This document shows positions 33,454 to 43,125 of a DNA stretch of 64,000 nucleotides, piece by piece. The position numbers and the translations under genes were made by a program. Location: contig NZ_PYXZ01000002.1 in assembly GCF_003057875.1 (NCBI RefSeq), forward strand, positions 62,254-126,253. The letters are read 5' to 3'. Position 1 is the stretch's first letter, and the number at the start of each line of letters is the position of its first letter. This DNA comes from Nocardioides currus (lineage in GTDB: Bacteria; Actinomycetota; Actinomycetes; Propionibacteriales; Nocardioidaceae). The notes under the pieces are model-generated. The model made no database searches. It was given only the letters and a program-made list of their open reading frames with translations, and was not told the DNA's origin.

Positions 33454-34074
33454 TCACCGGCGCACCGTGCGGACGAGCGCGAACTGCTCGGCGTACGGCA
33501 CGAGCCGCACCTGTCCCAGCGCGCCGGCGATCTGGCGGACGCTGTTGATCGGGTGCACCTCGGTGGGGATCTCCGACTGGTAGGCCTGGCAGGCGCGCTC
33601 CTTCTGCGTGATCTGCTCCTCGGTGAGGGCCTCGAAGACGTTCCAGCGCAGGTCGGTCGGGTAGAGGTTCACGTCGTAGACCGCGATGTCGTAGACGTAG
33701 ACGCTCGGCGGGAACCAGTGGTCCAGCGACATCGACACCCGGCACGAGCGCATGCCGGCCTCGTAGACCGAGATGTGGTCCTGGTGCAGCGACGGGTAGG
33801 GGAGGTAGAGCTCGTCGGGCTTCAGCTCGGCCATGATCGCGTCGATGGCGCCGACCATCTCGGACATGTGGGCCGGGGTCTCGCCGTCGGGGAAGCCGAG
33901 CACGCGCGACTCCGAGACGCCGAGGATCTCCATCGCATTCTGGTGCTCGGCTGCGCGCACCTCGCCGCTGTCGGTCATCACCACGACCACGCACTCGTCG
34001 GGATGCTTGGCCATCAGGCCGCCACACCCCATGGCCTCGTCGTCCATGTGGGGCGCCAGGATCAGCCGCTTCAT
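33454..34074 (-). CDS. PIG-L family deacetylase
   Basis: A 206-residue zinc-dependent N-deacetylase. LAPHMDDEAMGCGG at residues 6-19 is the P-H-x-D-D zinc and base motif; PSLHQDHISVYEAG (about 106-119) gives the second H-x-D-H site. PIG-L enzymes remove acetyl groups from GlcNAc-linked substrates, mycothiol precursors or nucleotide sugars; given the context, a nucleotide sugar or EPS precursor is more likely than mycothiol. GAGGAGAG lies just before the ATG, and a TAGACT is about 27 nt further upstream, so this gene has a short 5' leader. Confidence 0.87.
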   Translation of the reverse strand: MKRLILAPHMDDEAMGCGGLMAKHPDECVVVVMTDSGEVRAAEHQNAMEILGVSESRVLGFPDGETPAHMSEMVGAIDAIMAELKPDELYLPYPSLHQDHISVYEAGMRSCRVSMSLDHWFPPSVYVYDIAVYDVNLYPTDLRWNVFEALTEEQITQKERACQAYQSEIPTEVHPINSVRQIAGALGQVRLVPYAEQFALVRTVRR

Positions 34075-34100
34075 CGCTCTCCTCGGTCGGGGACGCCCAG

Positions 34101-34106
34101 AGTCTA
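34101..34106 (-). promoter_or_regulatory. -10 element for the PIG-L/WbqC pair
   Basis: TAGACT on the minus strand about 27 nt before the ATG, leaving room for the GAGGAGAG ribosome-binding site. This one is not leaderless. Confidence 0.45.
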
Positions 34107-34141
34107 GGTGGGGCGATGCGTCCCGGTGGCAGGATGTGCCG

Positions 34142-35350
34142 GTGCCCGGGCCACGCGTCGTCTTGATCTCCATGTACGTCGGACACGAGGGCGTCCCCCA
34201 CGCCGGAGGGCGCTACCTCCTCGAGCTGCAGCGGCTGCTCGACGAGGAGACGGACCTGACAATGCTGTCGGTGGGCAACAACCTGAACCGGGGTGTGCTC
34301 GGGGAGGCGGGAGTGCCGCGTCGACTGCTCCTGCTGGGGCACGAGGCTGGCCGCGGTCCCCTCGGCAGGGTCCTCAACCGTCTCGCCGTCTTGGCTGACA
34401 CGACGTGGCGGCACAGGCGCGATCCCGGGATGGCGTCCGCAGCGTTCGTCCTCGGACTGCTGCGTTCCCCGGAGGCCCGCGCTGCCGTGCGCGAGGCGGA
34501 CGTCATCGATCTCCAGTACTCAGAGTCCATCCGCCTCGTGCGACTCCTGCGACGGCTCAACCCGCGCGCCCGGATCACCGGCACCTTCCACGACGTGATG
34601 TCCCAGTCGTTCTCCCGCGAGCCTGGCGATCCGGACTTCTGGCGGGCGGTGGCCCAGCGCTCCCGCAGGCACGAGGCCGCGATGGTGCGCCGGCTCGACG
34701 AGGTGCTCGTCTTCAGCGCGAAGGACGGAGAGCTGCTCCGCGTGCCCGACGCCACCAGGGTCGACCCACCTCTCGCGACCGGCCTCGAGGAGCGGCACGC
34801 ACCCGCGCCGGCACCGACCGTCCTGGTCGTCTCCTACCTCGCCCGCGACGAGAACGACAAGGCCGCACGCTGGACCCTCGACGAGGTGTGGCCGCAGGTG
34901 CGTGCGCGGGTGCCCGGGGCGCGGCTGAGGCTCGTCGGCGGGGGAGCGCTGCCCGCCCTCGTCGACCGCGCCGACCGTGAGCCGGACGTCGTGCTCACTG
35001 GCTTCGTCGACGACCTCGACGAGGAGTACGCCGCTGCGTCGGTCGCCCTCGTCCCGGTCCTCCAGGGAGCCGGGGTGAAGTTCAAGGCCATCGAGGCACT
35101 GCTGCACGGCGTCCCGCTGGTGAGCACCACGGTCGGGCTCGAGGGCATCGAGGGACCCGATGTCACTGCCGGCCTCGCCGACGACCCGGCCGGGCTCGCG
35201 GATGCGCTCGTCGCCGTGCTGTCCGACCCGACGTCCGCGCAGCGGCGGGCCGACGCCGCCCAGCGGTGGGCGGTCACGCGCTACGGCCGCGAGACCTTCG
35301 CGGACACGATCAGGCGGAGCTGGGTCACACGATCCCGCGCCGGCGCATGA
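34142..35350 (+). CDS. family 4 glycosyltransferase
   Basis: A 402-residue GT-B enzyme. VVLISMYVGHEGVPHAGGRY opens the acceptor domain; VIDLQYSESIRLVRL and ITGTFHDVMSQ follow. The donor domain starts at VVSYLARDENDKAAR and the end has LQGAGVKFKAIEALLHGVP, typical of sugar transferases that read G-V-K...E. AGGA lies 7 nt before GTG 34142; a GTG 6 nt upstream is the alternative. It is divergent from the PIG-L gene and overlaps the next convergent gene by 26 bp. Confidence 0.82.
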   Translation: MPGPRVVLISMYVGHEGVPHAGGRYLLELQRLLDEETDLTMLSVGNNLNRGVLGEAGVPRRLLLLGHEAGRGPLGRVLNRLAVLADTTWRHRRDPGMASAAFVLGLLRSPEARAAVREADVIDLQYSESIRLVRLLRRLNPRARITGTFHDVMSQSFSREPGDPDFWRAVAQRSRRHEAAMVRRLDEVLVFSAKDGELLRVPDATRVDPPLATGLEERHAPAPAPTVLVVSYLARDENDKAARWTLDEVWPQVRARVPGARLRLVGGGALPALVDRADREPDVVLTGFVDDLDEEYAAASVALVPVLQGAGVKFKAIEALLHGVPLVSTTVGLEGIEGPDVTAGLADDPAGLADALVAVLSDPTSAQRRADAAQRWAVTRYGRETFADTIRRSWVTRSRAGA

Positions 35351-36389
35351 CCTCGGCGAGCTCGGTCCACATGTGCCGGGCGTTGAAGGTCGTCGCCACG
35401 CTGCGGCGAGCGGCCGTACCCAGCCGCTCCCGCTGCGACCGGTCCTCGGACAGCTCGGCCAGCACGCTCCGCCACCCGTCCGCGTCGCCTTCCGCCACGA
35501 GGCGCGCGTCGGTGTGGTCGGTGAAGTAGTCCTTCATCGCCCGCGTACCGGTCACGACGACGCACGCGCCCGACGAGGCGGACTCGAGGGCGACGCTCGA
35601 CCCGGTGGGGTAGGCGAGGTCGCGGGTCGGGACGGCGACGACCTGCGCGCGCTGGAGCATGCTCCGGTAGGTGGGCAGCGGCACCACTCCGTGCAGCCGC
35701 ACGTTGTCGGGCACGTCGAGCCCCGCCACGTTGTCCGGTCGGCAGACCAGGTCGAGGGTCAGGTCGGTGCCGCGGATCGCGTCGAACAACGTGGCGTAGT
35801 CGCGACCACGGTCCTGGCCGACCGCGAGCAGCTGGATGTCGCGCTCGGCCCCGCCGGGGACGTAGAACTCGTGACTGACGCCGTAGGTGACCGGGAACAG
35901 GCGCTCCTCGGGGATCCCGAGGTCGGTGAAGACCTCGGTCTCGTGCCGCGACAGGTGGGTGACGAGGTCGGCTGCCTCGAAGCGGCGCTTCAGCCTCCGC
36001 CGCTGGTCGGCGTCGGCGCGACGGATGTCGTCGGCAAGCCAGCACGACCAGATGACCAGCGGTGTCGAGGCGTACGGCGCCAGGCGCCCCCGCTTCGCCA
36101 GCCCCGCCGCGAAGCCCTCACGCTCGAGCAGCGCGAGCACCACGTCGGCCTCGGCCGCGGCCCGAGCACCCCGAACCGCCCGCTCGACGGGGAACCCCGA
36201 CCGGTGCTCGACGACGTCCCGCAGGCGCTTCCATCGGGAGTCGGTCGCCCTCGGTGCGCCACGGAGCGAGAACCCGGCGTCCTGGAGGGCGTCCACGCCG
36301 TACGGCAGGGGAGCCGGCACCTCGCCGGCGCGGTAGCGGGCGTACCAGCGGTCGAGGTCGTGCTCGGAGAGGAGCAGTGCGCGGGTCAT
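35325..36389 (-). CDS. family 4-like glycosyltransferase
   Basis: A 354-residue putative GT-B transferase. The N-terminal half (DVVLALLEREGFAAG, WSCWLADDIRRADA) is acceptor-like; LLAVGQDRGRDYATLFDAIRG begins the donor domain and YPTGSSVALESASSGACVVV is the E-containing nucleotide-sugar site (second Glu of E-x7-E only). FNARHMWTELAEVMRRR ends the protein. It is coupled to the upstream two-domain GT2 gene by ATGA, and the two are probably a unit. The donor is unknown. Confidence 0.72.
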   Translation of the reverse strand: MTRALLLSEHDLDRWYARYRAGEVPAPLPYGVDALQDAGFSLRGAPRATDSRWKRLRDVVEHRSGFPVERAVRGARAAAEADVVLALLEREGFAAGLAKRGRLAPYASTPLVIWSCWLADDIRRADADQRRRLKRRFEAADLVTHLSRHETEVFTDLGIPEERLFPVTYGVSHEFYVPGGAERDIQLLAVGQDRGRDYATLFDAIRGTDLTLDLVCRPDNVAGLDVPDNVRLHGVVPLPTYRSMLQRAQVVAVPTRDLAYPTGSSVALESASSGACVVVTGTRAMKDYFTDHTDARLVAEGDADGWRSVLAELSEDRSQRERLGTAARRSVATTFNARHMWTELAEVMRRRGIV

Positions 36390-38221
36390 CGATCTCCTCT
36401 GATCAACGCCAGCTCGGTGCGGGCGACGCCGACGGCGTCGACGTCGCGCCCGGCGGCCTGCCGCACGGTGTTGACGACGAAGTTGGCCGCCGTGGCCGCA
36501 GTCAGTGCGGCCCGGAGCCGTCGGCGCGACCCCCACTTGTCGGCGTAGCTCAACCGACCCTGCACGAGCCAGCGTCGTCGCGACTCGGAGGGCGACGAGC
36601 CGCCGCCCTCGTGGAGGACGGTCGGTGAGCGGAGGGCGACCACGGAGAGCCCGCGCTGTCGGAGGCGGCGCTGGAGGTCGACCTCCTCGGAGTTCATGAA
36701 GAAGCGCTCGTCGAAGCCGCCGACGGCACGGAAGTCGGCCAGGGGGATCCACATCGCTGCGCCGACGACCCAGTCGACCTCCGCCTCGGCGGTGTGGGCG
36801 CGCACGTCGTGGCCCACGGCTCGGTGCCACGCCGTGGTGCTCCGGAAGCGTGCCAGGGGCGTGAGCCAGCCGACGGCGTCGTGCCGGACCTTCGGGAAGG
36901 AGCGGCCGACCCAGGCCTCGACCCCGTGCTCGTCCACCATGCGCGGGGCCAGTACCGCGCGTGGGTGCGCATGGGCGGCAGCGACCATGTCGGCGACGAA
37001 GGTGGGCTCGAGGGTGAGGTCGCTGTTGAGCACGAGCATCGCGTCGCCGGTGGCCGCAGCCGCGCCGGAGTTGACGTTGGCGCCGAACCCGCCGTTGGTG
37101 GCCCGCCGCACCACCTCGACGCCGGCGGTCTCGGGAAAGGGGGTGGGGGATGCGTCGTCCGACACGACGACCTGCACGGGACAGGTCTGCGCGCGCAGCT
37201 GTTCGATGAGGGCGAGGGTCGGCGTCGGGTCGCCGTGGTGGGGAACGACGACGCTGACGGTCGGCGCCGGTGCCTCGCGCTCCCAGGTGTCGTCGCCGAC
37301 GCGACGACCGGCTGAGGCGGCCGACTCGACGGCCCACGCGACGAGCTTGCCGCCAGCGCGCCGGGGCACCCGCGGCAGCAGGCGGTCCAGCCGGCGGCCC
37401 AGGCGTGCCGCGTCGGCTCGGCTGCCGAGCCGATCGGCCTCGGCGGCGACGAGCCGACTCCACGGCCCACGGTCGGCATCGGCCGGTGTCGCCTGCTCGG
37501 GGTGCCGTGCCTCGAAGGCCCGCGTGGACGCGCCTGAGGTGAAGGCGCGGGCGACCCGCGTCTCGGCGTCGGGTGCCGGCCCGCGATGGGGGATCTCGAG
37601 GGCGGGATCGATCACGATCTCGACGCCGGACCGGGCGAGTCGCAGTCCGAGCTCGGAGTCCTCGCGGTAGGCCATCGTCGGGTCGAAGCCACCGACCGCG
37701 TCGTAGGCCGCCTTGCGCACGGAGTTGCACGCGGCCCAGTGCAACCACCGCTGGTCGGCGGGCCGGGCGTACGCCGCGGCCAGGAGCCGCTCGTTGGCCG
37801 GTCGTCCGTACGAGCTCGCGTAGGGACCGTCCACGAACTCGTCGCGCGTCAGCCCGATGACGCCGAGCGCCGGTGCGTCCTCCGGGCGGCCGACGTGGTG
37901 GGCCAGGTGGCGGGCGACGAAGTCGGGGGCCGGGGTCAGGTCGTCGTCGCAGCGGATGACGATCTCGCCGTACGCCGCTGCGTACCCGTCCGCGAGCGCC
38001 GCTGCGACCCCGTGGCCCCCGGCCCGCTCGATGATGCGGATCGGAAGCCTGTCGGCGAAGCCCTCGACCACGACGCGGCTGCCGTCCAGGTCGCCGTCGA
38101 GGACGACGACCAGCTCCCACTCGGCAGCGACCCGCTGTGCGGACAGCGCGTCGAGGAGCACCGGGAGTCGTGTGGCACCGCCGCGCGAGGGCACGACGAC
38201 CGAGACGAGGGGAGGCGGCAC
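36386..38221 (-). CDS. two-domain family 2 glycosyltransferase
   Basis: A 611-residue protein with two GT-A modules. Module 1 (about 1-240): VSVVVPSRGGATRLPVLLDA, VIRCDDDLTPAPDFV (D-x-D), YREDSELGLRLA (ED). Module 2 (about 300-560): VSVVVPHHGDPTPTLALIEQ, MLVLNSDLTLEPTFV (N-S-D in place of D-x-D), SEEVDLQRRLRQRG. Both keep acidic sites, so the enzyme may add two sugars in turn or act as a polymerising enzyme. GTG 38221 has TAGGAT 6 nt upstream, overlapping the stop of the MauE-like gene. No membrane helix. Confidence 0.82.
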   Translation of the reverse strand: MPPPLVSVVVPSRGGATRLPVLLDALSAQRVAAEWELVVVLDGDLDGSRVVVEGFADRLPIRIIERAGGHGVAAALADGYAAAYGEIVIRCDDDLTPAPDFVARHLAHHVGRPEDAPALGVIGLTRDEFVDGPYASSYGRPANERLLAAAYARPADQRWLHWAACNSVRKAAYDAVGGFDPTMAYREDSELGLRLARSGVEIVIDPALEIPHRGPAPDAETRVARAFTSGASTRAFEARHPEQATPADADRGPWSRLVAAEADRLGSRADAARLGRRLDRLLPRVPRRAGGKLVAWAVESAASAGRRVGDDTWEREAPAPTVSVVVPHHGDPTPTLALIEQLRAQTCPVQVVVSDDASPTPFPETAGVEVVRRATNGGFGANVNSGAAAATGDAMLVLNSDLTLEPTFVADMVAAAHAHPRAVLAPRMVDEHGVEAWVGRSFPKVRHDAVGWLTPLARFRSTTAWHRAVGHDVRAHTAEAEVDWVVGAAMWIPLADFRAVGGFDERFFMNSEEVDLQRRLRQRGLSVVALRSPTVLHEGGGSSPSESRRRWLVQGRLSYADKWGSRRRLRAALTAATAANFVVNTVRQAAGRDVDAVGVARTELALIRGDR

Positions 38222-38230
38222 GCGCCGATC

Positions 38231-39208
38231 CTAGGTGGCCGCGTCCGGCGCCGACTCCAGCTCGGCCAGGACGTCCTCGACGAGCTGCGTGATGTCGTTG
38301 CGGCCACCGAGCGGTCCGCCGGCCAGCAGGCCGTCGGCGCCGAGCAGCACGGCGGCCGGCGCGCTCGGAATGTTGAAGACCGCGCGCACCGTGGCGTCGG
38401 GGTCGAGCGCGACCAGGTCGGGGTCGTGGTGGAGGAACTCCGTGGTGCCCGAGGTGTAGACCGTCACCAGGTCCACCGCCGGGGCGAGCCGGGCGCTCCA
38501 GTCGTCGACGTGCTCCGAGACCCGGATGCAGGATCCGCAGCCGCTGCTGAGGAAGACGAGGAGTCGCGCGCCGGTCGAGGCGAGGTCGCGCAGCGACTGC
38601 GACGTGCCGTCGGGGAAGTCGAGGCGGGCGAAGGGGATCGGGGTGCGCTGGTAGTCGAGCTCGGCGTCGCCGTACGCACCCTCGACCGGCCGACCGCCGG
38701 CCGCGACCAGCGCCGCGACCAGCGCGACGACGACGGCTGCCCCGACGGCAGCCCACCCGGGCCTGTCGAGGGCCCCAGCCGCCCCGGGGACGGAGCCACC
38801 GCCGGCGGCCACCTCGACCGCCCACGCGCCGAGCCCGGTCAGCAGGACGTTGCGCACCAGCGTCAGCCGATCGACCCGGTGGCCGCCGAGGCGGCCGAAG
38901 CAGGCGCACGTGACGGGCTCGTCGAAGGTGAGGGCCCGGGCGACCAGGAGGGTGTACGTCGCCATCAGCACCGCCGCCGCGATCGCGACGACGACGAGGA
39001 TCCGCGACGGAGAGGCGACGAGGCCCGCCGCGAGTGCGATCTCCAGCCAGGGCAGCGCTGCGGCGCCGAGCCGACGAGGCATCCAGGCCGGGACGCGGAG
39101 CGACGCGAAGGCGTCCTCGGTCTCCTCGCGGGCTCGGAGCTTGGAGGCACCGCTCAGGGCCAGGACGGCCGCCAGGCAGGCGAGCACGAGCAGGTCGGCA
39201 GCGGGCAC
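38231..39208 (-). CDS. MauE/DoxX-like membrane protein fused to a thioredoxin-like domain
   Basis: A 325-residue protein. The first half has four hydrophobic segments (LLVLACLAAVLALSGASKL, LEIALAAGLVASP, ILVVVAIAAAVLMATY, VLLTGLGAWAVEVA) and CACFGRLGG between them, as in MauE, the methylamine-utilisation membrane protein. The second half is a thioredoxin-like fold with LVFLSSGCGSCIRVSEH (CGSC active site) and FNIPSAPAAVLLGADG containing the cis-Pro region. It probably moves reducing power across the membrane, for disulfide control of exported proteins. GTG 39208 is chosen because TAGGAT lies 7 nt upstream; an ATG at 39226 would add six residues. Confidence 0.8.
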   Translation of the reverse strand: MPAADLLVLACLAAVLALSGASKLRAREETEDAFASLRVPAWMPRRLGAAALPWLEIALAAGLVASPSRILVVVAIAAAVLMATYTLLVARALTFDEPVTCACFGRLGGHRVDRLTLVRNVLLTGLGAWAVEVAAGGGSVPGAAGALDRPGWAAVGAAVVVALVAALVAAGGRPVEGAYGDAELDYQRTPIPFARLDFPDGTSQSLRDLASTGARLLVFLSSGCGSCIRVSEHVDDWSARLAPAVDLVTVYTSGTTEFLHHDPDLVALDPDATVRAVFNIPSAPAAVLLGADGLLAGGPLGGRNDITQLVEDVLAELESAPDAAT

Positions 39209-39215
39209 GAGACGG

Positions 39216-39221
39216 ATCCTA
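39216..39221 (-). promoter_or_regulatory. -10 element for the MauE-thioredoxin gene (leaderless)
   Basis: TAGGAT on the minus strand, 7 nt, GTG 39208. It decides between the two candidate starts of that gene. Confidence 0.5.
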
Positions 39222-39395
39222 TGCATGCCCGAGGGGGACCTCTGTGGGGATCGCTTGGCGGTCCTGTGACCCGGCTCACCTACCCAATTTGTGTTGTTAC
39301 TCGTGCGTTGACTTGGCGTGGACGCCCGGATCCCTTCGCCTTTCTAGATTTCTTCTTGTCGATCGTTGGGATCGGCCACTACAGGGGGAATCGTC

Positions 39396-40076
39396 ATGAC
39401 CAGCACCCAGATCCGGCCCACGCGGCGCACGCTCGTGCGCGGCGCCGCCTGGAGCGTGCCCGTCGTCTCGATCGCTGCGGCTGCGCCGGCCTTCGCCGCG
39501 TCGGCCTGCAACCAGACCCTTAACTGGGCCTCGCTCGGAAACGGCGCGGTCTTCTCGAGCACGACGGTCGCCGGCATCACGATCACCCTCAGTCTCTCCG
39601 GCGCGACCACAGCGGCAAACAACCGGACGGTCTCGACCACCCAGACCGGCGGACAGACCAGCAACCTGCGCTTCTACAGCACCGGCACTGCCAACAGCTC
39701 GCAGACGGCGACGTTCACGTTCACCAAGGGCGGCCAGCCCTTCAACGTGACGAACCTGAGCTTCTCGTTCCTCGACATCGACTCCGGTGGCGCCTCGTGG
39801 GACGACCGGGTGTGGGTCGGAACGGCAGGCTTCACGCGCGCGATCCAGAACACCACCTACGTCACAGGCACGGGTGTCGACCTGGCCAACGCATTCCGCG
39901 GGAACGGCACCAACACCTCCGGCCAGGTCCAGGGTGGGCAGACGAACGGGAACGTGCAAGTCACTTGGGCCGCTGCGCTCAACAGCGTCTCCTTCACCTA
40001 CGCCCAGGACGGGACGGCCAACGGCTCGCCGTTCATCGGCATCTCCAACATGTCCTTCACTGCGGCGGTCTGCTGA
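39396..40076 (+). CDS. Tat-exported protein of unknown function, paralogue 1
   Basis: A 226-residue predicted secreted protein I do not recognise. PTRRTLVRGAAWSVPVVSIA followed by AAAPAFA|AS is a twin-arginine (Tat) signal with a likely cleavage after AFA (about residue 38). The mature part is Thr/Asn/Ser-rich, nearly all beta by appearance (VAGITITLSLSG, NLRFYSTG, LSFSFLDIDSG), and ends FTAAVC, with a second Cys near the mature start. AGGGGGAA lies 7 nt upstream of the ATG. Upstream 39209-39395 is AT-rich for this genome and probably holds the promoter. It has the same N-terminus as the next gene and is likely its duplicate. Confidence 0.75.
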   Translation: MTSTQIRPTRRTLVRGAAWSVPVVSIAAAAPAFAASACNQTLNWASLGNGAVFSSTTVAGITITLSLSGATTAANNRTVSTTQTGGQTSNLRFYSTGTANSSQTATFTFTKGGQPFNVTNLSFSFLDIDSGGASWDDRVWVGTAGFTRAIQNTTYVTGTGVDLANAFRGNGTNTSGQVQGGQTNGNVQVTWAAALNSVSFTYAQDGTANGSPFIGISNMSFTAAVC

Positions 40077-40103
40077 TCAACCGATAGCCCCTGAACCCGA
40101 CAA

Positions 40104-40129
40104 CCCGGCTCCGTGATGCGGAGGCCGGG
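40104..40129 (+). terminator. hairpin after Tat paralogue 1
   Basis: CCCGGCTCCG, TGATG loop, CGGAGGCCGGG: one-base bulge, no T-tract. It resembles the hairpin after paralogue 2 (41024-41056). Confidence 0.45.
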
Positions 40130-40220
40130 ACGTCGGCATTTCTGCGATCTTTTGGGATTCGTTGGATACCTCATTTAGGGTAAAGATGAGGTAAAGACGA
40201 CGTCGTCCCGGGAGATCGTC

Positions 40221-41003
40221 ATGTCAGAGCAGGCCGCAGGCCCCACCCGCCGCACCTTGGTGCGCGGCGCAGCGTGGAGCGTTCCGGTGGTCGCCATCGC
40301 GACGGCGGCCCCCGCGTTCGCGGCCTCGCCGTGCTCCGACACCTACTCCTACCGCCTCGACTGGGGCACGACGCCGTATACTCCGCCGGCGAACCTGACG
40401 GTCAACCCCAACGTCGCAACTGCCATCGTCCCCGCTCTCCCGGGCGGCGGCCCCGGAGCCAGCGCCGTGACGGTCACCCTGACCAGCACGCTGCAGGGGG
40501 GCGTCACCCGCTACGACCAGAACCTCAACGTCCTGGCCACCACCGGGATCGGTGGGTTCCCCGGTGAGCAGGGCGTGGCGATCCGGAGCGCCACCACTGG
40601 ATTGCCCTCGGTCGGCGGCCCGCTCGGGATCTCCCGGAGCCAGACGATCACGTTCGGCTTCAGCCGTGCCGTCCGCAACCTCAGCTTCACCGTCGTCGAC
40701 CTCGACCGTGACACGAACTTCTGGGACCGCGCGAGTTTCTCTCCGACCCCGACGAGCTACGTCCGGGTCGGCACGGTCCAGGGCAACGGCAATACTGGGA
40801 CTGAACTGACGGCGGACAGTGGAGGTTTCCGCTACACGGGGCTCACCGGGATCGACGACACCAGCAACGCCGGCAACGTGACGATCACCTACGCGGGCGG
40901 GTCGTCGTTCACCTCGTTCCAGCTCGTCTACTGGAACGCCGGCACCCCCGGTCCTCAGGGCATCTTGGTCAGCGACCTGACGTTCAACGCTCTCGGCTGC
41001 TGA
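40221..41003 (+). CDS. Tat-exported protein of unknown function, paralogue 2
   Basis: A 260-residue predicted secreted protein, paralogue of the gene before it. PTRRTLVRGAAWSVPVVAIA then TAAPAFA|AS repeats the same Tat signal almost exactly; the mature part has the same build (VTVTLTSTLQGG, RNLSFTVVDLDRDTNFWDR, VTITYAGGSSFTSF) and ends TFNALGC. It also has a Cys just after the cleavage site, so a disulfide between the ends is plausible in both. GGGAG lies 6 nt upstream of the ATG. The AT-rich leader 40150-40200 has two direct GGTAAAGA copies 11 bp apart. Confidence 0.75.
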   Translation: MSEQAAGPTRRTLVRGAAWSVPVVAIATAAPAFAASPCSDTYSYRLDWGTTPYTPPANLTVNPNVATAIVPALPGGGPGASAVTVTLTSTLQGGVTRYDQNLNVLATTGIGGFPGEQGVAIRSATTGLPSVGGPLGISRSQTITFGFSRAVRNLSFTVVDLDRDTNFWDRASFSPTPTSYVRVGTVQGNGNTGTELTADSGGFRYTGLTGIDDTSNAGNVTITYAGGSSFTSFQLVYWNAGTPGPQGILVSDLTFNALGC

Positions 41004-41023
41004 CCACCTGCCGTACGACGCGA

Positions 41024-41056
41024 ACAGCCCGGCCCCGCGATGCGGGACCGGGCTGT
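41024..41056. terminator. terminator-like hairpin between Tat paralogue 2 and typA
   Basis: ACAGCCCGGCCCCGC, GAT loop, GCGGGACCGGGCTGT: 15-bp stem with one mismatch. It sits between converging genes and could end both transcripts; no T-tract, usual in high-GC genomes. Confidence 0.6.
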
Positions 41057-41067
41057 CGACGTGAGAC

Positions 41068-42954
<1,887 letters not shown>

Positions 42955-43125
42955 GCGAAGGATGCTCGCTTTCGGGGCAGAGAGAAGGGGCGCGTACGGC
43001 GCGCCGCCCAAGGCTACCGGCGTACGGCGCAGGGCCCCGAATCGCAGGACAGGCACTGTGAACGGGAGCACACCGTGCCCGAGCTCGGCCCTTGCGTTGT
43101 CGGTGGGAACCGGTAGACAGAGGAC

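Noticed and set aside
39209..39395. Small gene in the AT-rich gap before the first Tat paralogue
   Set aside because: No open frame with a ribosome-binding site or plausible composition; it looks like promoter DNA.
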